NCBI RefSeq assembly: GCF_040026395.1
Contig: NZ_CP157278.1
Location: forward strand, 5,518,001 to 5,582,000
DNA length: 64,000 nt
Reading direction: 5' to 3'
Source: Pedobacter lusitanus
GTDB taxonomy: Bacteria > Bacteroidota > Bacteroidia > Sphingobacteriales > Sphingobacteriaceae
A program made the position numbers and the translations under genes. Each line of letters opens with the position of its first letter. The stretch's first letter is position 1. Below the pieces are notes generated by a model, which did not search any database, had not been told where the DNA came from, and saw only the letters and a program-made list of their open reading frames with translations. Positions 36,800 to 45,669 of the stretch are shown in pieces.

Positions 36800-39700
36800 A
36801 TGAATAAAGTAATCAAAACTGTACTTGCATTTGCCCTAAAGAATAAGTTCTTCATTTTCTTTATGACATTTCTACTGCTGATCGGCGGCTATTTCAGCTT
36901 TAAAAGTATCGCTATCGACGCATTTCCGGATGTAACCAATACCTCTGTCACTATTATTACCCAATGGCCGGGCAGAAGTGCCGAAGAGGTGGAGAAGTTT
37001 GTGACCCGCCCGCTGGAGATTGCGATGAATCCGACCCAGAAAAAAACAACCATACGTTCATCTTCACTTTTTGGTCTGTCTGTAGTCAAAGTGACTTTTG
37101 AAGATGATGTGGATTATGCCTTTGCCCGTTTACAGATTAATAATCATTTAGGCGATGCCGATTTGCCCGATGGTGCCAAACCCAATGTTTCACCTCCGTA
37201 CGGCCCGACAGGGGAGATTTTCAGATATACCTTAAGCAGCAACAAAAAATCGGTTCGTGAACTCAAAACACTGGAAGAATGGGTGGTTGAACGGGAAATA
37301 CGTTCTGTACCCGGAGTAGCTGATGTCAATAGTTTTGGCGGAGAAACCAAGGCTTACCAGATTACTATAGATCCGGAAAAGGCAGTACAATATGGTGTAT
37401 CAGCACTGCAGCTTTATGAAGCGGTATCCAAAAGTAATATTAATGTAGGCGGAGATGTCATTGAACAAAGCGGACAGGCTTATGTAGTCCGTGGTATTGG
37501 TTTGCTGAATAATATCAGTGAGATCAAAAATATCATCGTCGATAATGTTAAAGGTACCCCGATTTATGTAAAAAACATTGCTGAAGTTACTGAATCGAGA
37601 CTTCCGGCTCTGGGACAGGTAGGCCGGGATGGCGATCCTGATGTAGTTGAAGGTATTGTGGTGATGCGTAAAGGAGAAAATACCAGTGACGTGATCCGTG
37701 ACCTGAAGCTTAAGGTCAATGAATTAAACAGTACTATTTTACCTGATGGTGTGAAAATAGATACTTTTTATGACCGGGAAGATCTTGTTGATTTTGCTAC
37801 CCATACCGTACTGCATAATATGGCAGAAGGTATCGTTTTTGTAACAGTGATCGTATTTCTGTTTATGGCCGACTGGCGGACTACTGTGATTGTCGCCGTG
37901 GTTATTCCGCTGGCTTTGCTATTTGCTTTTATCTGTCTGCGGTTAAAAGGAATGTCAGCTAATTTACTCTCGATGGGGGCGATTGACTTTGGGATTATCA
38001 TAGACGGGGCAGTGGTCATGATGGAAGGAATTTTCGTCGTCCTGGATCATCGGGCCAAAAAAGAAGGCATGGATAAATTCAATAAGCTGAGTAAGCTGGG
38101 AATGATCAAAGAAGCCTGTCTGGTTAATGGTAAAGGGATATTTTTTGCCAAGCTGATTATTATTGTAGGTTTACTGCCTATTTTCAGTTTTGAAAAAGTA
38201 GAAGGCAAAATGTTTTCTCCACTGGCCTGGACACTTGGTTTTGCCTTATTGGGTGCGCTGATTTTAACTTTCACGCTGGTTCCGGTGATGGCGAGCGTAT
38301 TGCTGAAAAAAAATGTGCGTGAAAAACATAACATTTTTGTGGAGTGGATCACCAGAAACTCCATGCGGCTTTTTAATATCTGTTTCAAAGGTCGTAAAAT
38401 AGCTTTTCCTGTCGCGATGATTATACTGGCTGTAAGTCTGTTCTGTTTTAAGTTTTTAGGAACAGAGTTTTTACCGCAGCTTAATGAGGGATCTATTTAT
38501 GTCAGAGCGACGGGCCCTTTGAGTACTTCGCTGGGAGAATCTGTGAAACTGGCCAATGATATGCGTAAAACTTTCAGGAGTTTTCCGGAAGTGAGGCAAG
38601 TTATTTCCCAGACCGGCCGGCCGGATGACGGAACTGATGCGACAGGTTTTTACAATATAGAGTTTCACGTAGACCTGTATCCGCAGGATCAGTGGAAGAA
38701 AAAAGAAAGTAAAGCCAGTCTGATTGAAAGGATGCAGCAAAAACTAGCCTTCTATCCGGGTATAGACCTCAATTTTTCTCAGCCTATCTCTGATAATGTG
38801 GAAGAAGCGGTATCCGGTGTCAAAGGATCTATCGTCATTAAACTATTTGGTGATAACTTTAAATTTATAGAAGAGAAAGAGGAAAAGATTTTCCAGATTA
38901 TGAAGGGAGTGAAAGGGGTCGAGGATCTGGGGATTATGCGCAATCTCGGGCAGCCAGAATTGCAGATTAATCTGAATCAGGAAAAGATGGCCCTTTATGG
39001 AGTGACCACTGCAGATGCCAATGCGGTCATTGAAACCGCGATCGGAGGAAAGGCCGCTACCCAGATTTATGAAGGCGAGCGGAAATTTGATCTCAGAATC
39101 AGATATCCGGAGAATTTCAGAAATAATGCGGCTGCCATAGGCGATTTGCGTGTACCAACTTTATCAGGCAATAAAGTTCCGCTGCGGGAAATCGCTGAAA
39201 TCAGAAAGTTGGTTGGTCCGAGTATGATTTACAGGGATAAACATAAAAGATACGGTGCAATTAAATTTTCTGTACGTGGCCGTGATATGGGTAGTACAAT
39301 TAAAGAAGCACAGGATAAAGTCAATGCACAGGTTAAATTACCCAAGGGATATAGTATGGAATGGGCCGGTGATTTTGAAAATCAGCAGCGTGCAACTACC
39401 AGGTTAACACAAGTAGTACCGGTTAGTATATTACTTATTTTCTTTATCCTGTTTATTCTGTTCGGAACAATCAAAGATTCCTTACTCGTTTTAAATAATG
39501 TGCCATTTGCCATAGTAGGAGGGATATTTGCCTTAATGCTGACGGGTATCAACTTTAGTATTTCCTCAGGAATTGGTTTTATAGCCTTGTTTGGTATCTG
39601 TGTGCAGAATGGGGTGATACTGATTACCAAATTCAAGTCTAACATTAAAGAAATGCGTCATAATCATCCTGAATGGACATTTATTGATGCATTGAGAATC

Positions 39701-39943
39701 GGTGTGGAGTCTCGTATCCGTCCGGTGGTCATGACTGCGATGATGGCCGCTATAGGTTTATTACCCGCAGCGATGTCTACTGGTATAGGTTCTGAAACTT
39801 CCAGACCACTGGCTACTGTGGTAATCGGCGGATTAATCTCTGATACGCTGTTTAACCTGTTTATCTTCCCGATCGTATTTTACTGGGCTTACCGGAATAA
39901 GGTAAACAGACAAGATAAACCTTATACAATTGCAGCATCATAA
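36800..39943 (+). CDS. czcA: Heavy-metal RND efflux pump, CzcA type
   Basis: 1,047-residue proton-driven inner-membrane pump of the HME-RND family with 12 membrane helices and two large periplasmic loops. The TM4 motif DFGIIIDGAVVMMEG keeps all three charged residues of the zinc/cobalt/cadmium class (D396, D402, E409), equivalent to those shown to be needed in CzcA. This favours a divalent-cation exporter over a Cu/Ag CusA. The N-terminal AIDAFPDVTNTSVTI and WPGRSAEEVEKFVTRPLE are typical. Last gene of the operon; a very large palindrome lies 45-121 nt after its stop. Confidence 0.94.
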   Translation: MNKVIKTVLAFALKNKFFIFFMTFLLLIGGYFSFKSIAIDAFPDVTNTSVTIITQWPGRSAEEVEKFVTRPLEIAMNPTQKKTTIRSSSLFGLSVVKVTFEDDVDYAFARLQINNHLGDADLPDGAKPNVSPPYGPTGEIFRYTLSSNKKSVRELKTLEEWVVEREIRSVPGVADVNSFGGETKAYQITIDPEKAVQYGVSALQLYEAVSKSNINVGGDVIEQSGQAYVVRGIGLLNNISEIKNIIVDNVKGTPIYVKNIAEVTESRLPALGQVGRDGDPDVVEGIVVMRKGENTSDVIRDLKLKVNELNSTILPDGVKIDTFYDREDLVDFATHTVLHNMAEGIVFVTVIVFLFMADWRTTVIVAVVIPLALLFAFICLRLKGMSANLLSMGAIDFGIIIDGAVVMMEGIFVVLDHRAKKEGMDKFNKLSKLGMIKEACLVNGKGIFFAKLIIIVGLLPIFSFEKVEGKMFSPLAWTLGFALLGALILTFTLVPVMASVLLKKNVREKHNIFVEWITRNSMRLFNICFKGRKIAFPVAMIILAVSLFCFKFLGTEFLPQLNEGSIYVRATGPLSTSLGESVKLANDMRKTFRSFPEVRQVISQTGRPDDGTDATGFYNIEFHVDLYPQDQWKKKESKASLIERMQQKLAFYPGIDLNFSQPISDNVEEAVSGVKGSIVIKLFGDNFKFIEEKEEKIFQIMKGVKGVEDLGIMRNLGQPELQINLNQEKMALYGVTTADANAVIETAIGGKAATQIYEGERKFDLRIRYPENFRNNAAAIGDLRVPTLSGNKVPLREIAEIRKLVGPSMIYRDKHKRYGAIKFSVRGRDMGSTIKEAQDKVNAQVKLPKGYSMEWAGDFENQQRATTRLTQVVPVSILLIFFILFILFGTIKDSLLVLNNVPFAIVGGIFALMLTGINFSISSGIGFIALFGICVQNGVILITKFKSNIKEMRHNHPEWTFIDALRIGVESRIRPVVMTAMMAAIGLLPAAMSTGIGSETSRPLATVVIGGLISDTLFNLFIFPIVFYWAYRNKVNRQDKPYTIAAS

Positions 39944-39987
39944 AAAAGAGCGTAATATCAATAACGCTGCAAAATAAGAGAGAGAAG

Positions 39988-40064
39988 CGTCAGTTATCGG
40001 GGTTGGTATAGGGTTGGTATACCCCCGGGGTATACCAACCCTATACCAACCCCGATAACTGACG
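39988..40064. repeat. 77-bp palindrome, 38-bp perfect arms
   Basis: Left arm 39988-40025, single central C at 40026, right arm 40027-40064; all 38 pairs match on reading. Each arm contains an internal near-repeat (ggttggtata twice). It lies between the convergent czcA and NmrA genes without a T tract, so it may be a terminator, a cruciform-forming or a repeat-family element. Confidence 0.9.
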
Positions 40065-40101
40065 TAACTTAAACGACTCACCGACAGGCCTCCGTTTATG
40101 C

Positions 40102-40938
40102 TTAGTTCCAGATACCAGAAGCTGCTGTTTTACGGGTATAACTGCTAAAATCTGTGGCTTTTCTGCCCAGAGCCCTTTCTACATCATTGACGATATAACT
40201 GTTTCTGCCATCCATGACCTCAGTAAATAAATAAGAAAGCAGTGCGATGTATTCCTGCGGTACCTGACCGGATACCAGTAAAGCAGTATATTCTTCGGCG
40301 GATACCTGCTTATAAACTATGTTTTTTCCTGCTGCTGTGGCGATCTCCTGAATGACCTCTTTAAAAGTCAGTAAGTGGGGACCAGTAATTTCATATATTT
40401 CTCCCGAATGCCCATCCTGAGTTAAAGCAGCAACAGCTACATCAGCAATATCATCCGCATCTATAAAGGGCTCTGGAATATCTCCCACAGGTAGGGTAAC
40501 CTGGCCTGATAAGACATCTGTTAAAAAATAACTTTCACTGAAGTTCTGGAAAAACCAGCTGGCTCTGACAATGGTCCATGCGATGCCGCTGTTGATTACA
40601 ATCTGCTCACAGTGTCTGGCTTCTTCTTCTCCGCGGCCGGATAATAAAACCAGTTTCTCTATACCGTTTTCAGCAGCCATTCTGGAAAAGGATGCTATAC
40701 AGCCAGGGGCGTTAGGCACAGCCAAATCAGGTTGAAAGGTGATGTAGACTGATCTGATGTTCTGTAATGCAGGTTTCCAGGTAGAAATATCATCCCAGTC
40801 AAATGGGATATCAGCAGTTCTTGAACCTATGCTTACCGGATAGCCCAGTTTGGAAAGTCTGTCTGCTACTCTGCTGCCTGTTTTTCCTGTACCGCCAAGA
40901 ACCAGTATTTTTTTCTCTGTGTTTTTTGATGATTGCAT
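40102..40938 (-). CDS. NmrA-like NAD(P)-binding protein
   Basis: 278-residue atypical short-chain dehydrogenase with the N-terminal cofactor motif ILVLGGTGKTGSRVA and the NmrA/HSCARG layout (LVLLSGRGEEEA, ASWFFQNFSE, DADDIADVAVAAL). A catalytic Tyr-Lys pair is not evident, so it could be a redox sensor or a quinone-type reductase. It follows the AraC regulator gene by 69 nt on the same strand, so the two form a regulator-plus-target pair. Substrate unknown. Confidence 0.82.
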   Translation of the reverse strand: MQSSKNTEKKILVLGGTGKTGSRVADRLSKLGYPVSIGSRTADIPFDWDDISTWKPALQNIRSVYITFQPDLAVPNAPGCIASFSRMAAENGIEKLVLLSGRGEEEARHCEQIVINSGIAWTIVRASWFFQNFSESYFLTDVLSGQVTLPVGDIPEPFIDADDIADVAVAALTQDGHSGEIYEITGPHLLTFKEVIQEIATAAGKNIVYKQVSAEEYTALLVSGQVPQEYIALLSYLFTEVMDGRNSYIVNDVERALGRKATDFSSYTRKTAASGIWN

Positions 40939-41007
40939 AACTTTATGATTTTGATCTAAAGCTATGGCGTACAGGATTTTTAAAATAGAACAAAGCCGAC
41001 AGCTGTC

Positions 41008-41820
41008 CTAAATTAATTCAGAGAGATTCTGAACAACTTCTCTGGCTTGTTTTTGATATTGAAAAGGGGAGAAGCCCGCAAATTCTTTAAATGAACGGAT
41101 AAAATGAGATTGATCAGCATAATTGTTGCCATAGGCGATATCAGAAAACTTATCATAATCGTGATTTCTTAACTGGCTTAATGAAGCCTGAAAACGACAG
41201 ATTCTGGAAAATAATTTTGGAGAAATTCCAATATATTCTTTAAATTTTCTTTCCAGGCTTCTTTCCGAAAGCCGTAAATAATCCTGTATCATTTTTAGCG
41301 GAATATTTCCATTTGAAGTAATCATACTGGATAACGCATATTCCATCGGCAGGTTAACCTGCCTGTTATTTTTCCGGATCTGAAAATTCAGATAGGAAAA
41401 TAATATTTCCAGCTGTTCATTGCTATCATTTGTGGTTAGCAGTAGTTCTTTCAGGTAAAAGTCATTTTTTTCTGCCAGTAAATTCAGATCCATACAGGAA
41501 TCGGTCAACTCCATTGCGTTAACACCAAATATGGATTGCAGTGCGTTGGGATAAAAATAGATGCCCAGTGTGTTAAAACTACCTGCTAAATTTAATATCG
41601 TATATTTTGTGCTCTGACCAAAAAGCAGGGTTTCAGGTAATTTATCAGTGTTTTTGTAGAGAATTCCATTTGCTGAAGGCTGAAAAAGCAACCCCGGACA
41701 GCCATCTGCCATTGTCCTGAAAACTTTCACAGCAGGGTCCGTCCCGGTACTTTTCAGTACCCAGCAATACCTGATATAGTTTTTGAGTGAATCAGGAGGA
41801 TTGATCTGCGTATAGTTCAT
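41008..41820 (-). CDS. AraC-family transcriptional regulator
   Basis: 270-residue regulator. The N-terminal 150 residues are a DUF6597-like sensor region (NPPDSLKNYIRYCWVL). The C-terminal AraC double helix-turn-helix (about 165-262) contains LRLSERSLERKFKEYIGISPKLFSRICRFQASL and FSDIAYGNNYADQSHFIRSFKEFAGFSP. It is upstream of the NmrA-like gene and divergent from an EamA exporter gene, either of which could be its target. Its ligand is not visible. Confidence 0.88.
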   Translation of the reverse strand: MNYTQINPPDSLKNYIRYCWVLKSTGTDPAVKVFRTMADGCPGLLFQPSANGILYKNTDKLPETLLFGQSTKYTILNLAGSFNTLGIYFYPNALQSIFGVNAMELTDSCMDLNLLAEKNDFYLKELLLTTNDSNEQLEILFSYLNFQIRKNNRQVNLPMEYALSSMITSNGNIPLKMIQDYLRLSERSLERKFKEYIGISPKLFSRICRFQASLSQLRNHDYDKFSDIAYGNNYADQSHFIRSFKEFAGFSPFQYQKQAREVVQNLSELI

Positions 41821-41877
41821 TTGGTTATTCCGGCATTTGCACTACCCTAATTTAACGAGAAAAAATATTTTAATCGC

Positions 41878-41885
41878 TAAATTTG
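41878..41885 (+). promoter_or_regulatory. Predicted -7 box for the EamA gene
   Basis: TAAATTTG, exact TAnnTTTG, only 8 nt before the ATG at 41894. If real, the mRNA is almost leaderless and the upstream TTG at 41837 is not used. Confidence 0.35.
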
Positions 41886-41893
41886 CAGTGAAA

Positions 41894-42763
41894 ATGAATT
41901 CTAAAAAATCAATTACAATACCACCAATACCAGCCGTTCTTTTAGCCATTATCAGTGTACAGGGGGGAGCCGCAATTGCAAAAGGCTTATTTCCTGTTTT
42001 AGGAGCCGAAAGTACAGCGCTGATCCGGATAGGATTATCCGCTGTGATCCTGATGGCCGTTAACCGGACAAATTTAAGAAATCTTACTGCGCAGCAGTGG
42101 AAAGCAGTTATTCCTTATGGCCTGTGTCTGGGCGTTATGAATCTTGTTTTTTATATGGCAATTAAAAGAATACCTATAGGTCTGGGTGTTACACTTGAAT
42201 TTGTAGGGCCTTTAATGCTGGCCACATTTGGATCTAAACGTATACAGGATTATCTCTGGGTATTACTTGCAGCAGCAGGAATTGCTTTTATTGCGCCCTG
42301 GAGTAATAAGGGCATTGATTTACTCGGTGTTTTCCTGGCACTTGCAGCTGGGGCATTCTGGGCAGGTTATATTGCCCTGGGAGGCAGGATTTCTAAAATT
42401 ATGAAAGGTGGTGATGCGGTGACTGTCGGGATGTTGTTTGCTACGCTGATTGTTGCTCCAATTGGAATCAGCAGCGGCGGATTGATGCAAATGACTCCGG
42501 CTCTGTTTTTACTGGGAACAGCACTGGCACTATTGTCAAGCGCAATACCATTTACATTGGAAATCAATGCATTGAGAGAAATGCCTGCACGTACATTCAG
42601 TATTTTAATGAGTCTGGAACCTGCAGTAGCGGCTTTAAGCGGGCTGTTTCTTTTACATGAATATCTTACTTTTTATCAGTGGCTGGCCATCGCCTGTGTA
42701 GTTATTGCCAGTACAGGGGCTACGTTAACCACTAAAAAAGCTATTGTACAGGAAAACGGATAA
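41894..42763 (+). CDS. EamA-family transporter, RhtA-like exporter
   Basis: 289-residue inner-membrane protein with ten predicted membrane helices, two EamA repeats (about 15-140 and 150-285), GLGVTLEFVGPLMLA, AAGAFWAGYIALGG and SSAIPFTLEINALREMP. This pattern is close to the RhtA threonine/homoserine exporter group. The substrate remains a guess. The ATG at 41894 gives the first helix near the N-terminus; the longer TTG form (41837) adds 19 polar residues that seem unnecessary. Divergent from the AraC gene, followed by a strong terminator. Confidence 0.85.
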   Translation: MNSKKSITIPPIPAVLLAIISVQGGAAIAKGLFPVLGAESTALIRIGLSAVILMAVNRTNLRNLTAQQWKAVIPYGLCLGVMNLVFYMAIKRIPIGLGVTLEFVGPLMLATFGSKRIQDYLWVLLAAAGIAFIAPWSNKGIDLLGVFLALAAGAFWAGYIALGGRISKIMKGGDAVTVGMLFATLIVAPIGISSGGLMQMTPALFLLGTALALLSSAIPFTLEINALREMPARTFSILMSLEPAVAALSGLFLLHEYLTFYQWLAIACVVIASTGATLTTKKAIVQENG

Positions 42764-42799
42764 AAAAACAGGCCCGGATAAAATCCGGGCCTGTTTTTT
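42763..42799. terminator. Bidirectional terminator between EamA and M48 genes
   Basis: Perfect 16-bp arms aaaaaacaggcccgga/tccgggcctgtttttt with a 5-nt loop. A and T tracts on both sides suit both converging genes. Confidence 0.85.
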
Positions 42800-42846
42800 A
42801 AATTACCGGATCAGTTAGCAGGGCTTAGCTTATCCGGATTTCAGTC

Positions 42847-43638
42847 TTATTTAGACAAACCGTCTTTTTTTGCTTTTTCTAAAATCTTTGCCGCACGTGT
42901 GCCGCTATCAGGGTGTGAACTTAACATTCTTTCCGTTTTAGTTTTCTCGGCACCGGATGATTTCTCCATATCTGCGAATTTCTGAAATGCACTGGCTAAA
43001 GCAGTAACTTTATAATTATGCTTTTTCATAAACTCATAAGAATAGTCATCAGCTTCACTCTCCTGTTTACGGTTGTATTTGCTGTCAAGCAGGGCGTTGG
43101 CAAAACTTCCGAGCTGACTTTGTGAAAGTGAATTTACTACGCCAGACTGAGAAGAAGCTGCGTCTGTAATCGCTTCTCTTTTATAGGCACTTCTTACGGC
43201 ATCTCTGGTATCCTTATTGGCCACGTGACCAATCTCATGACCAATTATGCCCAGTAATTCATCATCACTCATAATGTCCATCAGAGAAGAAAATACACGG
43301 ACACTGCCATCAGCGCAGGCAAATGCATTGATATCTTTTACTTTGTACACTTTGTAGTTCAGTTTAAGACCGCCTTCATTTTCATGTTTGGAGAATATTT
43401 TGTTCAATCTGATGGTATAAGGGTCTTTAGGGCCTGCAACTGTATTATTGGCATCCATCCAGGTTACGGCTTCACCAGCAAGTTTTGCTGCATCAGCATC
43501 CGAGAAAGTAGCCGCTTTAACTCCTTTTTGCAAAGCACCCAGACCTTTACTGTTAAGTTTAATTTGTGCCGAAGCAGAATGTACCCCAAGCGAAAGTGTT
43601 AAGCTTAAAAGGGCGAGAGGTAAGATGGTTTTTTTCAT
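42847..43638 (-). CDS. Secreted M48-family metalloprotease
   Basis: 263-residue zinc protease. A signal peptide precedes the ASAQ site (about 1-24). The zinc motif is HEIGH (H134, E135, H138), followed by ESEADDYSYEF supplying the third ligand. The sequence lacks the membrane helices of HtpX and resembles periplasmic LoiP/YcaL/BepA-like members. A role in envelope quality control is probable. It forms its own unit, with a 330-nt upstream gap and a shared terminator. Confidence 0.88.
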   Translation of the reverse strand: MKKTILPLALLSLTLSLGVHSASAQIKLNSKGLGALQKGVKAATFSDADAAKLAGEAVTWMDANNTVAGPKDPYTIRLNKIFSKHENEGGLKLNYKVYKVKDINAFACADGSVRVFSSLMDIMSDDELLGIIGHEIGHVANKDTRDAVRSAYKREAITDAASSQSGVVNSLSQSQLGSFANALLDSKYNRKQESEADDYSYEFMKKHNYKVTALASAFQKFADMEKSSGAEKTKTERMLSSHPDSGTRAAKILEKAKKDGLSK

Positions 43639-43968
43639 TTTTTCTATTATTTAGTTATGAATTAGTATACTGACTGCGTAGTTGTAAAGCAGCAGTCAGC
43701 TGTTTGACTATGTCATCAGATAGTCATGGTATGTAACGAGTAACAAATGGAGTTTATGGATTGTTTGCGCTAAAAAAAATAAATAATTCTTTTGAATTAA
43801 GTTAATGATTTGAGGGTTGTTTAAATATTCTGATGATATATTTGAGGCTTAGGGAATTATTAATTGATTTGATGATTTTGATAATCAGGTGATCAGCTGA
43901 GGATAAAAATCTACTGTCTGCTGATCCTGAGCAGGCCGCATAGTAGCTATCACAACCGGGATAAATCT
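43639..43968. other. 330-nt gap upstream of the M48 gene
   Basis: AT-rich sequence with no coding signal that I can support. It should hold the minus-strand promoter of the protease gene, but no exact TAnnTTTG box is visible there. The only notable item is a small CTGCT/AGCAG hairpin about 40 nt past the stop of the lipoprotein gene that ends at 43969. Confidence 0.5.
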
Positions 43969-44547
43969 CTACTGCATTTTTTGAAGAAACAATTGCTGTT
44001 TCTTTTTGAGCTCTGCTGTATAGGCCTTATTCACATATTCATCATTGATGCGTCTGTTAGCTTTATAATAGCTTTTAAGAATCTCATCCTTGCTTAACAA
44101 TGACAGGGTTGTCATCGCAACTGGCTGATATTTGCCATCATCACCTTCTTTTCTTGGAAAAACCAATGTTGGAAGACCTGAAAAATAGAGCGTCCATTGC
44201 TCATTTTCTTTTGCACCATAGAGTATATAAACATAATCCAGCTCTGCTTTCGGATCTTTATCCTGAATTAAGAGTAATAAATAACATCTGTCTTTTTTGC
44301 TGTTAAAAAAAACGGCATCATCCAGTTTCCAGTCACTCTTTTTAAGTATCCTGACTCCCTGCAAATCTTCGGCAATCCACTTTTTTAGAGTTTTATGTGT
44401 TACCGATTGTACCTCGTGATAAGTATCATTCTTTTTAAAAACATCAAGCTGGGCATCGTATAATGCTCTCATCCGGTCTATATTGACACAGGCAAACAGG
44501 CCGGTTATTGAAATAAATATCAGCAGGTACTTTATATATTTATTCAT
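43969..44547 (-). CDS. Lipoprotein of unknown function
   Basis: 192 residues. ATG 44547 gives a lipoprotein signal ending in ITGLFAC (lipidated C20); the open frame extends 18 nt further upstream. The mature part is a mixed alpha/beta domain with many Lys and Tyr, no cysteines and no motif I know. It does not overlap other genes. Function not assigned. Confidence 0.65.
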   Translation of the reverse strand: MNKYIKYLLIFISITGLFACVNIDRMRALYDAQLDVFKKNDTYHEVQSVTHKTLKKWIAEDLQGVRILKKSDWKLDDAVFFNSKKDRCYLLLLIQDKDPKAELDYVYILYGAKENEQWTLYFSGLPTLVFPRKEGDDGKYQPVAMTTLSLLSKDEILKSYYKANRRINDEYVNKAYTAELKKKQQLFLQKMQ

Positions 44548-44851
44548 GAGCGTTTTCTTAATCAAATCACCACGGTTATTGACCCTGAAACTATAATGAT
44601 CAAGATACTTATTTTGATATCCTGTTTAAAATTTATCTGATTATTTGTTATACGTTCCTTTTGCTGTTGCCTCCTTACTATACAACAGATTTTCTACTAG
44701 CCTCAATCCATTCAGAACAACTGTTCAGCCGGAAGAAAAAGATATGATCAGAATTCTTTGGAAATTTAGAAAAATAAGGTTGCAGAAAAAAGGTTTTCTG
44801 CCGGAAGCCGGGTGGCAATCAAACGAAATGAGGTTTATTGAAAGGAGCTGT
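44548..44851. other. 304-nt gap between a lipoprotein and a DeoR gene
   Basis: Holds the promoter region of the minus-strand lipoprotein gene. An open frame on the plus strand (44645-44884, TTG start, Lys/Arg-rich) overlaps the DeoR gene end and has no recognisable features; I do not call it a gene. Confidence 0.5.
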
Positions 44852-45598
44852 TTAAAGAAAGATAATACCAGATTTTTTGTATAAATCAAATTCTTTACAA
44901 CTGATATCTTCTTCAGTGATAATATAGGTCAGCTCTTCAAGCCGGCAAACGTTGTAAGGATCTTTGGTGTCCAGTTTATTAAAGTTGCATAAAAGGACAA
45001 CCTGGTCTGCTGAAGCAATCATCGCCTGTTTGAGCTCGGCTTCTTCTTTATAGGTTGCTGTAACTCCTTTTTCATCAATTGAACAAGGCGCAAGAAAGAA
45101 AATATCTGCTCTGAATTTTTCAGCGCCTTTGACCGCTTCCAGTCCGAATAGACTTTCGGTGGTTCTGGTATATTCTCCGCCCAGTACTATAGTTTTGATT
45201 CCATTATAAAGTGCCAGAAGAGGAATAATAGCTACATTATTAGTGATTACGGTCAATTTAATATCTGCCGGAAATAAGGATACAAGAGTATAAACTGAAG
45301 TTCCTCCATCCAGAAAAATGGTTTGCCCGTTTTTGATCAGCCTTAATGCTTTAAGCGCAATCACTTCTTTATCCTGACTCAGATAGCCGATGCGATCTTT
45401 GAAGGTAAGCGGATTCTCAGATCTTGGTATGGCACCTCCACGTACCTTTGATAATAAGCCGTTCTTTGCCAGCTCTTCAATATCACGTCTTACGGTATCT
45501 TCAGAAATTTTCAGTTCAATACTTAAAGTATTAAATTCGACCATTTTATCCTGGTCCAGTTTTGTCAGTATATAATTAAAACGTTGTTCTTTTTTCAT
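44852..45598 (-). CDS. DeoR/GlpR-family transcriptional regulator
   Basis: 248-residue sugar-metabolism repressor. The N-terminal winged helix-turn-helix (about 1-58: MVEFNTLSIELKISEDTVRRDIEELAKNGLL) is followed by a DeoR sensor domain (GDTVFLDGGTS-like FLDGGTSVYTLVSLF and LGGEYTRTTESLFG), a fold that senses a phosphorylated sugar. It is transcribed 71 nt after an MFS sugar-type transporter gene, so transport and regulation form a small operon. Confidence 0.9.
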   Translation of the reverse strand: MKKEQRFNYILTKLDQDKMVEFNTLSIELKISEDTVRRDIEELAKNGLLSKVRGGAIPRSENPLTFKDRIGYLSQDKEVIALKALRLIKNGQTIFLDGGTSVYTLVSLFPADIKLTVITNNVAIIPLLALYNGIKTIVLGGEYTRTTESLFGLEAVKGAEKFRADIFFLAPCSIDEKGVTATYKEEAELKQAMIASADQVVLLCNFNKLDTKDPYNVCRLEELTYIITEEDISCKEFDLYKKSGIIFL

Positions 45599-45669
45599 TT
45601 AATGATCAATAGTATTCATTTTTCGTCAATTTTTACAGGAATAATCTGCTTTTTGTAATTGATTCAGGT

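Noticed and set aside
44645..44884. 79-residue open frame on the plus strand between the lipoprotein and DeoR genes
   Set aside because: TTG start, odd Lys/Arg-rich composition, overlap with the DeoR gene end and no recognisable motif.
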